Shown: positions 8,484 through 18,455, counted from the first letter of the stretch. The stretch: DNA of 64,000 bases from Sphingomonadales bacterium (GCA_025351405.1 JANXVZ010000006.1:110322-174321); one strand, 5' to 3'. Program-made: numbers and translations. Notes: generated by a model not told the origin, from the sequence alone.

Positions 8484-9082
8484 TCCCGTTCACCACATTG
8501 ACCGGAACGGGGATTCCGTTCGGGGTCGAAAATGTCGATACTGATGTCATCATACCGGCGGTGTTCCTCAAGACCATCGCCCGGTCGGGGCTCGGCCAGC
8601 ACGCCTTCAAGACGTTGCGTGCCGACCCCGACAACCTGTTCGACAATGCCCGCAACCGGCACGCGCCCATCCTCATCGCCGGCGATAATTTCGGCTGCGG
8701 CTCGAGCCGGGAGCATGCGCCCTGGGCGCTCGCCGACATGGGTATCAGGGTCGTCATCGCGCCGGGCTTTGCCGACATCTTCGCCGGCAATGCCTTCAAG
8801 AATGGCATATTGCTGGTAGTGCTGCCGCAGGAACAGATCGACCGGCTGATGCAGGTCGCCGCCACCGACCCGGTCACCGTGGATCTGGAAAACCAGGTGG
8901 TGACAACGTCGTACCAGGACCGCTTCGGTTTCCAGATCGATCCGTTCCGCAAGCATTGCCTCGTCAACGGCCTTGATGAAATCGGGCTGACGGTTGCGAT
9001 GGATGCGGCAATCGCTGCCTATGAAACCCGCATCGCCGGGGACCGGCCCTGGGTTGGCGGCGCTGCCCATCGCGCGGCCTGA
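8480..9082 (+). CDS. leuD: 3-isopropylmalate dehydratase small subunit
   Basis: The 200-residue product matches the swivel subunit of isopropylmalate isomerase: an N-terminal FTTLTG, then VDTDVIIP, and the substrate-loop region [13 protein letters not shown]. With LeuC it converts 2- to 3-isopropylmalate in leucine synthesis. Translation appears to start at TTG 8480, overlapping the stop of the preceding small gene, because family members begin just before FTTLTG. The large subunit leuC is not in this window, so it must be encoded elsewhere. leuB follows after 81 bases. Confidence 0.94.
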   Translation: MIPFTTLTGTGIPFGVENVDTDVIIPAVFLKTIARSGLGQHAFKTLRADPDNLFDNARNRHAPILIAGDNFGCGSSREHAPWALADMGIRVVIAPGFADIFAGNAFKNGILLVVLPQEQIDRLMQVAATDPVTVDLENQVVTTSYQDRFGFQIDPFRKHCLVNGLDEIGLTVAMDAAIAAYETRIAGDRPWVGGAAHRAA

Positions 9083-9163
9083 AACGGGTCATTCGCACGC
9101 CGAACTTGTTTCGGCATCTTTCGTCGTGCAAGCCGGGCATGACGCACGAAAGACTCCCATCGC

Positions 9164-10231
9164 ATGACCAAGACACTTCTCCTCCTTCCAGGCGACGGCA
9201 TCGGCCCCGAAGTCACCGCCGTCGCGCGCCGCGTGGCGGGGCGTCTGATCTCGCAGGGTCTTGCACTCGACATCAGCGAAGCGCGCTTCGGCGGCGCGGC
9301 GATCGATGTGGACGGCGTCCCGTTGACCGCCGAGACCCTGGCGCAAGCCAAGGCTTCGGATGCGGTGTTGATGGGCGCTGTCGGCGGTCCGCAATGGGCC
9401 GGGCAACCCTATGACAAACGCCCCGAAGCCGGGCTGCTGGCGCTGAGAGCCGGCATGAACGTCTATGCCAACCTGCGCCCGGCGCGCTGCTTTTCAGCGC
9501 TGGCCGATGCATCCAGCCTGAAGCGGATCTATGTCGACGGGCTCGACATCTTGTTCGTCCGTGAACTGACCGGCGGTGTCTATTTCGGCGAGCCGCGCGG
9601 AGTCGAGACTCTTGCCGATGGCCAGCGGCGCGGCGTCAACACCCATGTTTACACCTCATCCGAAATCCAGCGCGTCGCCCGCGTCGCCTTCGACCTGGCG
9701 CGGCGCCGCAAGTCGGAAGTCGTCTCCGCTGAAAAATCCAACGTCATGGAGGCGGGGCTGTTGTGGCGTGAGGAGGTGCAGGCGCTCCGCGACGCCGAAT
9801 ACCAGGACATCAAGCTCAGCCACATGCTTGCCGACAACATGGCGATGCAATTGGTCAAACAACCCAAGCAGTTCGACGTTATCCTCACCGACAACCTGTT
9901 CGGCGACATGCTGTCCGATGAAGCCGCCATGCTCACGGGCTCGCTGGGCATGTTGCCGTCCGCTGCCATCGGTGATCCGGGCGCTCCGGGGCTTTACGAA
10001 CCCATTCATGGCTCTGCCCCCGATATCGCCGGGCGCGGCGTGGCGAATCCTTGCGCTGCAATCCTCAGCCTTGCCATGGGCCTGCGTTACAGCCTTGGTG
10101 CACCCGATCTGGCGGCAAGAGTGGAAGCGGCTGTCGAAGCTGCGCTCGATGCGGGTGCGCGCACGTCGGACCTTGGCGGCGCGTTGACCACGGCGGCAAT
10201 GGGCGACGCGGTCCTGGCGCATCTGGGCTGA
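9164..10231 (+). CDS. leuB: 3-isopropylmalate dehydrogenase
   Basis: The 355-residue protein shows the beta-decarboxylating dehydrogenase pattern: an N-terminal [11 protein letters not shown], the arginines of the substrate loop in [13 protein letters not shown], a catalytic lysine region ([10 protein letters not shown]) and the metal-binding aspartates in [16 protein letters not shown]. The C-terminal [14 protein letters not shown] motif binds NAD. It oxidises and decarboxylates 3-isopropylmalate to 4-methyl-2-oxopentanoate in leucine synthesis. It lies downstream of leuD and is followed after 4 bases by a DUF502 membrane protein. Confidence 0.97.
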   Translation: MTKTLLLLPGDGIGPEVTAVARRVAGRLISQGLALDISEARFGGAAIDVDGVPLTAETLAQAKASDAVLMGAVGGPQWAGQPYDKRPEAGLLALRAGMNVYANLRPARCFSALADASSLKRIYVDGLDILFVRELTGGVYFGEPRGVETLADGQRRGVNTHVYTSSEIQRVARVAFDLARRRKSEVVSAEKSNVMEAGLLWREEVQALRDAEYQDIKLSHMLADNMAMQLVKQPKQFDVILTDNLFGDMLSDEAAMLTGSLGMLPSAAIGDPGAPGLYEPIHGSAPDIAGRGVANPCAAILSLAMGLRYSLGAPDLAARVEAAVEAALDAGARTSDLGGALTTAAMGDAVLAHLG

Positions 10232-10235
10232 AACG

Positions 10236-10895
10236 GTGAAGACCGGCCTGTTGCGGCGCACGCTGGGGCCATTCCTGACCGGAATGGTGTTCCTGGCACC
10301 GGTGATCCTGACGATCGTTCTGCTGCAGTGGGTCGGTGGCTATATCCGCGCTGCGCTCGGCCCCGACTCGCTTATCGGCAGCGGCTTGTCGCGCGGCGGC
10401 CAATTGATTGTCGGCATGAGCGCGCCGGTGCTTGCGTTCTGGGCGGGGTTGGCGCTCGTCATTGTCGCCATCTGGGGGCTGGGATTGTTCGTCCAGGTTC
10501 GCGCCCGCGCGGAATTGCAGGGCGGTTTCGATCGGTTGCTGGGGCGCGTACCCTTGCTGGGGGCGGTGTATCGGCCGCTGGCGCAGGTTGTCCGCATGGT
10601 CGGTGGCAAGCCCGGCGACGAATTGCAGGGCATGGCGGTCGTGGCGGTCAACTTCGGCGATGCAACGCAGGTGCTGGCGCTGCTCGCCAGCCCCCGCATT
10701 TTCGATCTCGGGCAGGGGCCGCGCCAGCTGGTGCTGATGCCGACAGCGCCTGTGCCGGTCGGCGGCGCCCTGATCTTCGTGGCAGTCGACCGGGTGACGC
10801 GCGTTCCCGATCTGCGCGTTGAAGATCTTGCAAAATTCTACGTTTCGATGGGCACGCTGGCGCCAGCGGGGCTTTCGCCAGGGTCGGCCCGATGA
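10236..10895 (+). CDS. DUF502 family membrane protein
   Basis: The 219-residue product starts at GTG. It has two hydrophobic helices near residues 10-30 and 60-85, then a soluble C-terminal domain with a PLLGAVYRPLAQVV stretch and a VLMPTAPVPVGG stretch typical of DUF502. The family has no firm biochemical role; members are small inner-membrane proteins. The start lies 4 bases after leuB, and the stop overlaps the start of the symporter gene by four bases (ATGA), so the three genes are probably cotranscribed. There is no evidence that it acts in leucine synthesis. Confidence 0.88.
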   Translation: MKTGLLRRTLGPFLTGMVFLAPVILTIVLLQWVGGYIRAALGPDSLIGSGLSRGGQLIVGMSAPVLAFWAGLALVIVAIWGLGLFVQVRARAELQGGFDRLLGRVPLLGAVYRPLAQVVRMVGGKPGDELQGMAVVAVNFGDATQVLALLASPRIFDLGQGPRQLVLMPTAPVPVGGALIFVAVDRVTRVPDLRVEDLAKFYVSMGTLAPAGLSPGSAR

Positions 10896-12127
10896 ACGGC
10901 AGCCTGGCGCGCACGCTATGGGTTCTCGCGGGGCTGGTCGCCGGGCTGGCGCTGGGGGCGTTGCTCGGCAACAGCTCCAGCGGCCTGTTGTTGCAGTCGA
11001 TCGCCGAGCCGGTCGGCGGCATATGGCTCGACGCGCTGAAGATGACCGTGGTGCCGCTGGTGTTCGCCATGTTGTTTACCGGCATCACCGAGGCGGCGGA
11101 GTCGGCGGCATCGGGCGGCCTCGCGGCACGCGCCCTGGCGTGGTTCGCGGCCCTGCTGCTTGGCTCGGCGCTATTCTCGGTGCTGGTGGTGCCGCTATTG
11201 CTGGATGTGTGGCCCGTCGCCAGCGGCGAGGCGGCCGCGTTGCTCGCCAGCGGCAAGAACGCCGCCGCCATCCCCGCCGCACCGCCATTTTCCGAATGGC
11301 TGCGCAGTTTCGTGCCGACCAACCCCGTCGGTGCGGCAGCCACTGGGGCGATGGTGCCGCTGGTGGTGTTCGCGCTGGTTTTCGGACTCGCGGCAACACG
11401 ATTGCCCGATAGTCCGCGCGCTGCGCTCACCGGGCTTTTCGACGCCATCGTCCAGGCCATGCTGGTCATCATCGACTGGGTGCTCTGGGCGGCGCCTGCC
11501 GGGGTCTTCGGGCTGGCGGTCGGCGTCGGGGCGACGCTCGGCGGCGGCGCCTTTGGCTTGCTGGGCCATTATATCGCGTTGGTGGTGACCGTGCAGGCGC
11601 TGCTTATAATGCTGGTTTACCCTTTTGCGGTCGTTGTGGGTCGCGTGCGACTCGGCGGCTTCATCCGGGCGTTGGCGCCCGTGCAACTGGTGGCGATCAG
11701 CACGCAGTCATCGATAGCCTGCCTGCCGACGATGGTTGAAGCCGCGACCAGCCTTGGCGTCGCCGATGCACCGCGGCGGCTGGTGCTGCCACTGGCGGTA
11801 TCGCTGTTCAAGATTACCAGCCCCTGCGCCAACCTTGCGGTCATCCTGTACCTGGCGTCTGTGCACGGTGTCGCGCTCGGGCTGCCGCAACTTGCCGCCG
11901 GTATTGCGGTGGCGCTGGCGGTGGCGGTTGCCAGCGCGGGTCTCCCCGGCGGCACGTCCTTCTTCCTCGCCTGTGTGCCGATCGCGGCGGCGATGGGCGT
12001 GCCCACGCAATTGTTGCCGCTGTTGCTGGCGGTCGAAGTGGTGCCCGACATTTTTCGCACCATCGGCAACGTCACGGCCGATGTCGCGGTAACCGCCGCG
12101 ATCGGACGCGGGTTTTCAGACACGTAG
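10892..12127 (+). CDS. Dicarboxylate/amino-acid:cation symporter (SLC1/DAACS family)
   Basis: The 411-residue protein is hydrophobic throughout, with the segment order of GltP-like carriers. The hairpin-loop serine region appears as ISTQSSIACLPTM. It is followed by LPLAVSLFKITSPCANLAV and ASAGLPGGTSFF, which replace the usual NMDGT-type motif, so this is a divergent subfamily. It should drive sodium- or proton-coupled uptake of a dicarboxylate or amino acid across the inner membrane; the substrate is unknown. It overlaps the DUF502 gene by 4 bases. An imperfect hairpin follows. Confidence 0.88.
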   Translation: MNGSLARTLWVLAGLVAGLALGALLGNSSSGLLLQSIAEPVGGIWLDALKMTVVPLVFAMLFTGITEAAESAASGGLAARALAWFAALLLGSALFSVLVVPLLLDVWPVASGEAAALLASGKNAAAIPAAPPFSEWLRSFVPTNPVGAAATGAMVPLVVFALVFGLAATRLPDSPRAALTGLFDAIVQAMLVIIDWVLWAAPAGVFGLAVGVGATLGGGAFGLLGHYIALVVTVQALLIMLVYPFAVVVGRVRLGGFIRALAPVQLVAISTQSSIACLPTMVEAATSLGVADAPRRLVLPLAVSLFKITSPCANLAVILYLASVHGVALGLPQLAAGIAVALAVAVASAGLPGGTSFFLACVPIAAAMGVPTQLLPLLLAVEVVPDIFRTIGNVTADVAVTAAIGRGFSDT

Positions 12128-12128
12128 A

Positions 12129-12163
12129 GGCCTCCGGCATCCCGGATCGGGACACCGAAGGCC
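12129..12163. terminator. Imperfect stem-loop between convergent genes
   Basis: GGCCT, CGG and CCCG blocks pair in order with CGGG, CCG and AGGCC blocks across 12129-12163, giving a long interrupted stem between the convergent symporter and DUF4398 genes. T-runs are weak on both sides, so a bidirectional terminator is plausible but unproven. Confidence 0.45.
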
Positions 12164-12183
12164 ATTACAGTATTGCCCGTATT

Positions 12184-12849
12184 TTACTGGGGCGTACCCG
12201 CCTGCTGCTGGGTGGTCAGCGTCGTTGTCGTCTTTTCGGTGGCCATGGCAGCCGGTTTGCGAACGATGCGATGGGTAGTGCGGTGTGGCGTGGTGCGGAC
12301 GGTGGTGCGGGTCGTGGCCGGGCGCACGACTTCCTTTTCCACTGTTGCCACGGTGGTCGTCACCGGGGCCGGCTGCGGTGCGTTGCGCAGGGCGTTGGCT
12401 TCGGCAGCTGCTGCCGCAGCGGACTGTTCGGCCGAATTGGCACGGGCGTTGGCGTCAGCAGCCTGGGCCTGGGCATCGGCAGCGGTGGCCTGCGCGCTGT
12501 CACGCTGGTCGCGGGCAGTGTTGACCGCCATGGCCTTGCGCTTGTCGGCAGTCGTAATCGCCATGTCAGCCAGTTCCGATGCGTGCTTGGCATCGGCGAT
12601 CGCGGTTTCCTTCTTGCTGTTGGCAAGGTTGGCTTCGGCTGACGACAGCGCAGCATGGGCGCGCGCCTGCATTTCAGCGGCCTCGCCGGTGGCGCCGATC
12701 TTGTCAGCGGCCTCGATCTTGCCACGGGCTTCGGCAATGGCGGCGCGGGCGCGCTCGGCCTGGCCGGCATATGCCGCGACGGGGAACGCGGAAAACGCCA
12801 GCAAAGTCGATACGGCGGCTGCACGGGTAAGCAGGTTGATGCGCTTCAT
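12184..12849 (-). CDS. Exported DUF4398-type coiled-coil protein
   Basis: The product has about 221 residues when started at MKRINLLTR; an upstream in-frame codon (12882) would put extra residues before the signal peptide. A signal peptide ends near VAAYA. The mature part is an Ala-rich helical, probably coiled-coil region (QAERARAAIAEARGKIEAAD onward) resembling DUF4398. The C-terminal third is a low-complexity Thr/Arg/Pro tail. DUF4398 proteins are periplasmic or outer-membrane-associated; function is unknown. It is convergent with the symporter and divergent from asd. Confidence 0.75.
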   Translation of the reverse strand: MKRINLLTRAAAVSTLLAFSAFPVAAYAGQAERARAAIAEARGKIEAADKIGATGEAAEMQARAHAALSSAEANLANSKKETAIADAKHASELADMAITTADKRKAMAVNTARDQRDSAQATAADAQAQAADANARANSAEQSAAAAAAEANALRNAPQPAPVTTTVATVEKEVVRPATTRTTVRTTPHRTTHRIVRKPAAMATEKTTTTLTTQQQAGTPQ

Positions 12850-13037
12850 GGTAAACACCCTTGTAAGGTCTGGTGCCGTCACAACGGCCCGGTGCGCGAC
12901 AAGGTTCCGAAACGGCCTTGCCCGGCAAACGGTCGTCGCAATGCGCGCAGCGCAGCACGGCTGAATCGCCTTCCGCCCGTCGTGCCCGTTGGACTCTCTG
13001 CCGCAATAGGCTAACAGCCCGCCTTCAGGAGAGACCC

Positions 13038-14081
13038 ATGGCTTACAAGATCGTCGTCGTCGGTGCGACCGGCAATGTCGGGCGCGAGATGCTCAATATC
13101 CTCGCCGAGCGCCAGTTTCCGCTTGCCGACATCGCGGCAGTGGCAAGCGGCCGTTCGACTGGCGACATGATCGATTTTGGGGATTCCGGCCGTGAACTCA
13201 AGGTTCAGAACCTGGAGCATTTCGATTTTTCGGGTTGGGACATGGCATTGTTCGCTGCCGGGTCCGGGCCGTCGAGGATCTATGCACCAAAGGCCGCTGC
13301 CGCCGGGTGCACGGTCATCGACAACTCGTCGCTGTTCCGCATGGAGCCCGATGTGCCGCTCATCGTTCCCGAGGTGAACCCCGAAGCGATCGACCGCTAT
13401 AAAAAGCGCAATATCATCGCCAACCCGAACTGTTCGACTGCGCAGATGGTCGTGGCCTTGAAGCCGCTGCACGATGCCGCCGGCATCAAGCGCGTCGTCG
13501 TCTCCACCTACCAATCCGTGTCGGGTGCCGGCAAGGAAGGCATGGACGAGCTGTTCGAGGAATCACGGGCCGTTTTCGTCGGCGATGCCCTGGTGCCGCG
13601 CAAGTTCACCAAGCAGATCGCCTTCAACGTCATCCCGCATATCGACAGCTTTGTCGGGCCCGACAGCGGCTATGACGGCTACACCAAGGAAGAGCTGAAG
13701 ATGGCGCAGGAGACCCACAAGATCCTGTCGCCGGACATCCAGGTCACCGCCACATGTGTCCGCGTGCCGGTGTTCGTTGGCCACTCCGAGGCCATAAATA
13801 TCGAATTCGAACGCCCGATCTCGGTCAAGGAAGCCCAGGCGATCCTGCGCGAATCCCCCGGTATCATGCTCTTCGACAAGCGCGAGGACGGTGGCTACAT
13901 CACGCCGATCGAGTGCGTCGGCGAATACGCCACCTATATCAGTCGCGTCCGCAAGGACCCGACCGTGCCGCATGGCCTGGCGCTGTGGTGCGTGTCGGAC
14001 AATCTACGCAAGGGTGCCGCGCTTAACGCCGTACAGATTGCCGAATTGCTTGGGCGGCGGCACCTCAAGAAGGCGGCGTAG
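13038..14081 (+). CDS. asd: Aspartate-semialdehyde dehydrogenase
   Basis: The 347-residue product begins with the NADP-binding GATGNVGREM loop. The active-site cysteine lies in NPNCSTAQM, and the VPVFVGHSEAINIEFE region supplies conserved substrate-domain residues. It reduces aspartyl phosphate to aspartate semialdehyde, the branch point to lysine, diaminopimelate, threonine and methionine. The start at 13038 follows a clear AGGAGA ribosome-binding site; an in-frame extension upstream to 12873 lacks family similarity. Confidence 0.97.
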   Translation: MAYKIVVVGATGNVGREMLNILAERQFPLADIAAVASGRSTGDMIDFGDSGRELKVQNLEHFDFSGWDMALFAAGSGPSRIYAPKAAAAGCTVIDNSSLFRMEPDVPLIVPEVNPEAIDRYKKRNIIANPNCSTAQMVVALKPLHDAAGIKRVVVSTYQSVSGAGKEGMDELFEESRAVFVGDALVPRKFTKQIAFNVIPHIDSFVGPDSGYDGYTKEELKMAQETHKILSPDIQVTATCVRVPVFVGHSEAINIEFERPISVKEAQAILRESPGIMLFDKREDGGYITPIECVGEYATYISRVRKDPTVPHGLALWCVSDNLRKGAALNAVQIAELLGRRHLKKAA

Positions 14082-14356
14082 CCGGTCATTTTTCAGCGGT
14101 TGTGCCGGCGCTGCGCGGATCGGTGTTGGCCGGCCACAGCGCGTGCATATCCCCCCGTGCTGTATTGCGAAGCAAGTCCTACGCCGGCGCAACACAAAAC
14201 CCCCGGAGAATCCTTTCGCTCCACCAATGGTTTGCCGTTCACCGGGCGTTTAGGTTCGACGGCCCATAGCCTCCCGCATCGGCACATTTCGCCCGGCATG
14301 CTGCAGTGCAGCAGCGTCGGTGCGGACGGCCGATTGTAACAGTGTTGGAGTGTTCC

Positions 14357-15016
14357 ATGTATAAATTTGCGTTCGCATTGGCTGCCGCCGTGGTGGCAAC
14401 GTCTCCCGTCCTCGCCCAGTCGGCTGGACCCGCAGCCGGCAGCGAGCCGTTCAACGGCGCCTATGTCGGTGTCCAGGGCGGCTGGCAGCAGGATCGCCAG
14501 AAGCTGACGGTGACCGATTCGACCGGGTCGAGCTCGGCCAGCCAGAACAAGTCGGGCTTCGCCTACGGCGGCCAGATCGGTTATGACTTCAAGCTCACCC
14601 CGCAGGTCGTGCTCGGCGTCGAAGCGAGCCTGACCGGCCGCACCGGTGAAAGCTTCATCGACGATGGCAATGGCGGCACCGCCCGTCTCAAGCAGGGCCG
14701 TACCGTCGGCGCCAGCGCCCGCCTCGGCTACCTCGTGTCGCCCGAAGGTCTGCTGTATGTCCGCGGCGGCTACGCCAATGCCAAGTTCAACATCGACGAC
14801 ACGTTCGGCCGTGTGTCCGAAAAGCGTGACGGCTATGTTGCCGGCGTCGGTTACGAGCAGATCGTGGCGCGCAACGTCTCGGCGCGCATCGAATATGACT
14901 ATTCGCACTTCGGTACGGATAACCTGCCCGCCCTCGCCACCGGCCTCGGTGCCAACACGGCGGATCTGAAGTACACCCGCAATGCGGTGACCGCCGGTCT
15001 GAACTTCCGCTTCTGA
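14357..15016 (+). CDS. Outer-membrane beta-barrel protein (Omp25/OmpA-like)
   Basis: The 219-residue product has a signal peptide (MYKFAFALAAAVVATSPVLA). The mature chain has alternating beta strands, opens with GAYVGVQGGW and ends in the terminal aromatic motif AGLNFRF recognised by the BAM complex. The length suits an eight-stranded barrel of the Opacity/Omp25 type. It probably has a structural or surface role. A very strong terminator follows, as expected for a highly expressed single gene. The 275-base upstream region holds no other gene that I can support. Confidence 0.88.
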   Translation: MYKFAFALAAAVVATSPVLAQSAGPAAGSEPFNGAYVGVQGGWQQDRQKLTVTDSTGSSSASQNKSGFAYGGQIGYDFKLTPQVVLGVEASLTGRTGESFIDDGNGGTARLKQGRTVGASARLGYLVSPEGLLYVRGGYANAKFNIDDTFGRVSEKRDGYVAGVGYEQIVARNVSARIEYDYSHFGTDNLPALATGLGANTADLKYTRNAVTAGLNFRF

Positions 15017-15022
15017 CGTTCC

Positions 15023-15059
15023 GGGCCGGGGTGGCGATGCCGCCCCGGCCCAAATTTTT
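15023..15059 (+). terminator. Rho-independent terminator after the beta-barrel gene
   Basis: A 13-base GC stem (15023-15035 with 15039-15051, one G-U pair) and a 3-base loop are followed by AAATTTTT. The same stem may also stop transcripts of the convergent CoA-transferase genes, though no T-run is present on that side. Confidence 0.9.
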
Positions 15060-15696
15060 ACGCCGTAAACGCGGCCTCTGTCTTGGCGCGCAACGCGTCG
15101 ATCGACACGCCCGGCGCCATCTCCACCAGCCTGAACGCCTCACCGCGCGCCGGCCGCTCGAATACCGCCATGTCGCTGATGATCATGTCGACGACGCCGC
15201 GTCCGGTCAGCGGCAGGCTGCACTGACGCTTGAACTTGGCCTCGCCCGCCTTGGAGTTGTGCTCCATCAGCACGATGATGCGCTTCACCCCGGCGACGAG
15301 GTCCATCGCGCCGCCCATGCCCTTGACCATCTTGCCGGGGATCATCCAGTTCGCCAGGTCGCCGTTTTCGGCAACTTCCATGGCGCCAAGGATGGAGAGG
15401 TCGATATGCCCGCCGCGGATCATCGCAAAGCTGTCGGCGCTGCTGAAATAACTTGTGCGCCGCAACTCGGTGATGGTCTGCTTGCCGGCGTTGATGAGAT
15501 CGGGATCGACATCCTCGTCATAGGGAAACGGCCCCATGCCGAGCATGCCGTTTTCGGATTGCAGGGTGATATCGATGCCCGGCGCGATATGGTTCGCCAC
15601 AAGCGTCGGCATCCCGATACCGAGATTGACGTAGAATCCGTCGTGGAGTTCCTTTGCCGCGCGGGCGGCCTGTTCGTCGCGATTCCAGCCCATCAT
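15058..15696 (-). CDS. scoB: 3-oxoacid CoA-transferase subunit B
   Basis: The 212-residue beta subunit of class I CoA transferases carries the catalytic glutamate in SENGMLGMG and the N-terminal [13 protein letters not shown] motif. Together with subunit A it moves CoA from succinyl-CoA to a 3-oxoacid such as acetoacetate. The ATG overlaps the subunit A stop by four bases, which is normal for this two-gene unit. A related oxoadipate transferase cannot be excluded by reading alone. Confidence 0.93.
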   Translation of the reverse strand: MMGWNRDEQAARAAKELHDGFYVNLGIGMPTLVANHIAPGIDITLQSENGMLGMGPFPYDEDVDPDLINAGKQTITELRRTSYFSSADSFAMIRGGHIDLSILGAMEVAENGDLANWMIPGKMVKGMGGAMDLVAGVKRIIVLMEHNSKAGEAKFKRQCSLPLTGRGVVDMIISDMAVFERPARGEAFRLVEMAPGVSIDALRAKTEAAFTA

Positions 15697-16403
15697 GCCG
15701 TCTCCCGCTGGCGAACGGTGCGTTGCTCCACCCGCTTTTCATAGTCCTTGCCGACGATCAGCCGCTGGACATAGACCCCCGGTGTGTGGATGCAGTCGGG
15801 ATCGAGTGCGCCGGGTTCGACCAGCTCCTCGACTTCGGCGATGGTGATCTTGCCTGCCGTTGCCATCATCGGATTGAAATTGCGCGCCGTCTTTCGATAA
15901 ACGAGGTTGCCATAGGGGTCGGCCTTCCACGCCTTTACAATGGCAAGATCGGCGACAAGCCCGGTTTCGAGAATATAGGTCTCGCCGCCGAAATCCTTGT
16001 GTTCCTTGCCCTCTGCCACCAGCGTACCGACGCCGGTTTTGGTATAGAAGCCGGGGATCCCCGCCCCGCCGGCGCGAATGCGTTCTGCCAGCGTGCCCTG
16101 CGGGTTGAATTCGAGATCGAGCTCCTTGGCCAGATATTGCCGCTCGAATTCCTTGTTCTCGCCGACATAGCTGGCGACCATCCGCGAAATCTGGCGCGTG
16201 CGAAGCAATTGCCCCAGCCCGAAATCATCCACCCCGGCGTTATTGGAAACGCAGGTCAGATTCTTGACACCGCTGTCGCGCAATGCCGCGATCAGCTTTT
16301 CCGGTATGCCGCACAGGCCAAAGCCACCCGACATTACCATCATGCCGTCGAAAACCACGCCCTCGAGCGCGGCACCGGCATCAGGGTAGAGCTTGTTAGG
16401 CAT
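15693..16403 (-). CDS. scoA: 3-oxoacid CoA-transferase subunit A
   Basis: The 236-residue alpha subunit shows the glycine-rich CoA-binding motif ([15 protein letters not shown]), the [15 protein letters not shown] stretch and a [19 protein letters not shown] block (here [18 protein letters not shown]). It forms the heterodimer or heterotetramer with subunit B and is used in ketone-body or short oxoacid degradation. It is the first gene of the pair on the minus strand; the upstream 83 bases hold no clear promoter motif. Confidence 0.93.
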   Translation of the reverse strand: MPNKLYPDAGAALEGVVFDGMMVMSGGFGLCGIPEKLIAALRDSGVKNLTCVSNNAGVDDFGLGQLLRTRQISRMVASYVGENKEFERQYLAKELDLEFNPQGTLAERIRAGGAGIPGFYTKTGVGTLVAEGKEHKDFGGETYILETGLVADLAIVKAWKADPYGNLVYRKTARNFNPMMATAGKITIAEVEELVEPGALDPDCIHTPGVYVQRLIVGKDYEKRVEQRTVRQRETA

Positions 16404-16486
16404 CGGGGCCGCCTCGCTGTTGCACGCATGTGTCGGATTGGCGAACTAGCCCATGCAGGCAGCCGAGGCCATAGGCCGCCGAATAT

Positions 16487-16834
16487 TCAGACGCGTCGGC
16501 CAACCTTGCCCAATGCGCCGCCGATCGCCCCGGTGACCACGGATGAGACTGTTCCAAGGGCCAGCAACGAGACCGGCACATCGCCCAGCGCCGCCGAAAC
16601 CGCGATGCCGCCAAAGGCGCAGGCCCCGCCAGCGATTGCACCCGCCGCCAGGACACTGCCCCAGTTGCCAGGCGCCAGCCGTGCATAGACAAAGCCCGCA
16701 ACGGCCGAAAAGCTCATGCCGCCGATTGCAAAGCCCGGATCGCGCAATGCGGGGACGATGTGCCCGATGACGATCATCAGCACCTGCAATACGAGCCCGA
16801 CCGCGGTGGCTTGTCCGAGTGACTTGCGGTCCAT
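16487..16834 (-). CDS. Small integral membrane protein, unknown function
   Basis: The 115-residue product has about four hydrophobic segments separated by short glycine-rich turns and a basic C-terminus (GKVGRRV). A good GGGAGGG ribosome-binding site precedes the ATG. I do not recognise a named family. It stands alone between the acyl-CoA ligase and the CoA-transferase genes on the same strand, with about 100-base spacers on each side. Confidence 0.65.
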   Translation of the reverse strand: MDRKSLGQATAVGLVLQVLMIVIGHIVPALRDPGFAIGGMSFSAVAGFVYARLAPGNWGSVLAAGAIAGGACAFGGIAVSAALGDVPVSLLALGTVSSVVTGAIGGALGKVGRRV

Positions 16835-16937
16835 GGTGACGCCCTCCCGACTGAAAGCCTAGGCGGGTCGCCAAGGCCCTTGCAAGCATGCAGACTTATT
16901 CCCGGTCAGCAACGCCACATGGTCGACCCGCGCGCGG

Positions 16938-18455
16938 TTAATCGACCCGTCCGACAAACCCATCCCGCAATTCGCGCTTCAACACCTTGCCGATGTGACT
17001 GCGTGGCAGTTCCTCCACCAGCACGACGTCCGCCAGCCGCTGGGTCTTGCCCAGCCCGGCGTTGGCCGCCGCGCGGATCGCCGCTGCGTCACCGCCCGGC
17101 GCGACCACGAATGCGACGGGCGTTTCGCCCCAACGGTCCGATGCAACGCCGACGACGGCAGCCTCGCGAACACCCGGCAGCCCCACCAGTACCGCCTCGA
17201 TATCGCTGGGGTAAATGTTGAACCCGCCCGAGATGATCATGTCCTTGGCGCGGTCCATCAGGGTCAGGAAGCCGTCCTCATCGAGCCGGCCGATGTCGCC
17301 GGTGCGCAGATAGCGGCGGCCATCGGGTGCGGTCCAATAGGCGGCATCCGTAAGGTCCGGGCGGTTCTTGTAGCCGTTCATGGTGGCTGGCGAGCGGCCG
17401 ACGATCTCACCCGGCGTTCCCGGCGGCACGTCGTTGCCCTCGGCATCGATGATACGGACCTCATGGCCCTCCGACGCCCGCCCGACGGTGTGCAGCTTGT
17501 CGGGGTGAAGATGGGCCGGAAAGACAAAGCTGACCCCGCCCTCGGTCATGCCGAAGAATTCGACAAGGCCGCCTGGCATCCGGCGCAGGACTTCGGCCTT
17601 CAATTCGGCGGGGAATGGCGCCGATGTGCAGAACTTCATCCGCATTGCCGACAGGTCATGGCTGTCGAACGCGGGGTCGGCGAGCAGGCGGCGATACTGC
17701 ACCGGCACCAGCATGGTGTTGGTGGCGCGTGTATCCTGCGCCAGTCGCAGCCATTCGGTCGTGTTGAATTTCGGCATCAGGACGACGGTTCCGCCCCATG
17801 CCAGGGTCGGCAGGAAGGCCACCAGCGTCGTGTTGGAATAGAGCGGGGTCGACAGGATGGAAACCGTGTCCTCGCCATAGCCGAGTTGCCTTGCCCCGGT
17901 GATGTGGAGCGAGCGCATCGCCGCAGACTGGACGATGCCCTTTGGCGTTCCGGTAGTGCCCGACGAATAGATGATGTTGAACGCCGATTGCGGATCGAGC
18001 GGCGCCAGTGGCGGCGGCACCGCCCCGGGAAGCACGAAGTCGTCGAGGCTGTCGAGCGCGACAAGCGTACGGGTGCCGAACACCCCGCCGAACTCGGTGC
18101 GGTTGGCGGCATCGACGAAGACCAGCTGCGCCCCCGAATCGCCGATCATTGCCGCAATCTGTTCGGGTGTGGATGATGGTGCCAGCGGCGCAATCGTGGC
18201 GCGCAGGCGCAGGACAGCGGCCCACAACAGGGCGTATGCGACTGACGACGCTGCAATTGCGGCCACCGTGTCACCCGGTTTGACGCCGTGCGCCGCCAAC
18301 GTGCCTGCCAGCGTGTCGGCGCGCGCGGAAAAGCCTGCCCAATCGAGTGAATCGGCACCGCATATCACGGCGGCGTGGCCCGGCCGCGCCGCTGCATTGG
18401 CGGCAATCGCAGCTGGAAAATCGAAAATGCCCGGGGCTGGTTTGCTGGTGTTCAT
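16938..18455 (-). CDS. Class I AMP-dependent acyl-CoA synthetase/ligase
   Basis: The product has about 505 residues. The P-loop reads YSSGTTGTPKG. The adenylate-binding and hinge region reads RTGDIGRLDEDGFLTLMDR, followed by GGFNIYPSDIE, and the catalytic lysine lies in SHIGKVLKREL near the C-terminus. It should activate a carboxylic acid with ATP and join it to CoA. The substrate is not evident; proximity to CoA-transferase and acyl-CoA dehydrogenase genes suggests fatty or aromatic acid catabolism. The start at ATG 18455 is preferred to a GTG seven codons upstream. Confidence 0.9.
   Translation of the reverse strand: MNTSKPAPGIFDFPAAIAANAAARPGHAAVICGADSLDWAGFSARADTLAGTLAAHGVKPGDTVAAIAASSVAYALLWAAVLRLRATIAPLAPSSTPEQIAAMIGDSGAQLVFVDAANRTEFGGVFGTRTLVALDSLDDFVLPGAVPPPLAPLDPQSAFNIIYSSGTTGTPKGIVQSAAMRSLHITGARQLGYGEDTVSILSTPLYSNTTLVAFLPTLAWGGTVVLMPKFNTTEWLRLAQDTRATNTMLVPVQYRRLLADPAFDSHDLSAMRMKFCTSAPFPAELKAEVLRRMPGGLVEFFGMTEGGVSFVFPAHLHPDKLHTVGRASEGHEVRIIDAEGNDVPPGTPGEIVGRSPATMNGYKNRPDLTDAAYWTAPDGRRYLRTGDIGRLDEDGFLTLMDRAKDMIISGGFNIYPSDIEAVLVGLPGVREAAVVGVASDRWGETPVAFVVAPGGDAAAIRAAANAGLGKTQRLADVVLVEELPRSHIGKVLKRELRDGFVGRVD

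Noticed and set aside
8500..8520. GGAAC...CGTT resembling an extracytoplasmic sigma-factor promoter
   Set aside because: The spacing is far too short and it lies inside leuD.
14082..14356. A possible tRNA-like T-loop (GGTTCGAC) in the gap before the beta-barrel gene
   Set aside because: No matching acceptor, D or anticodon stems could be built.
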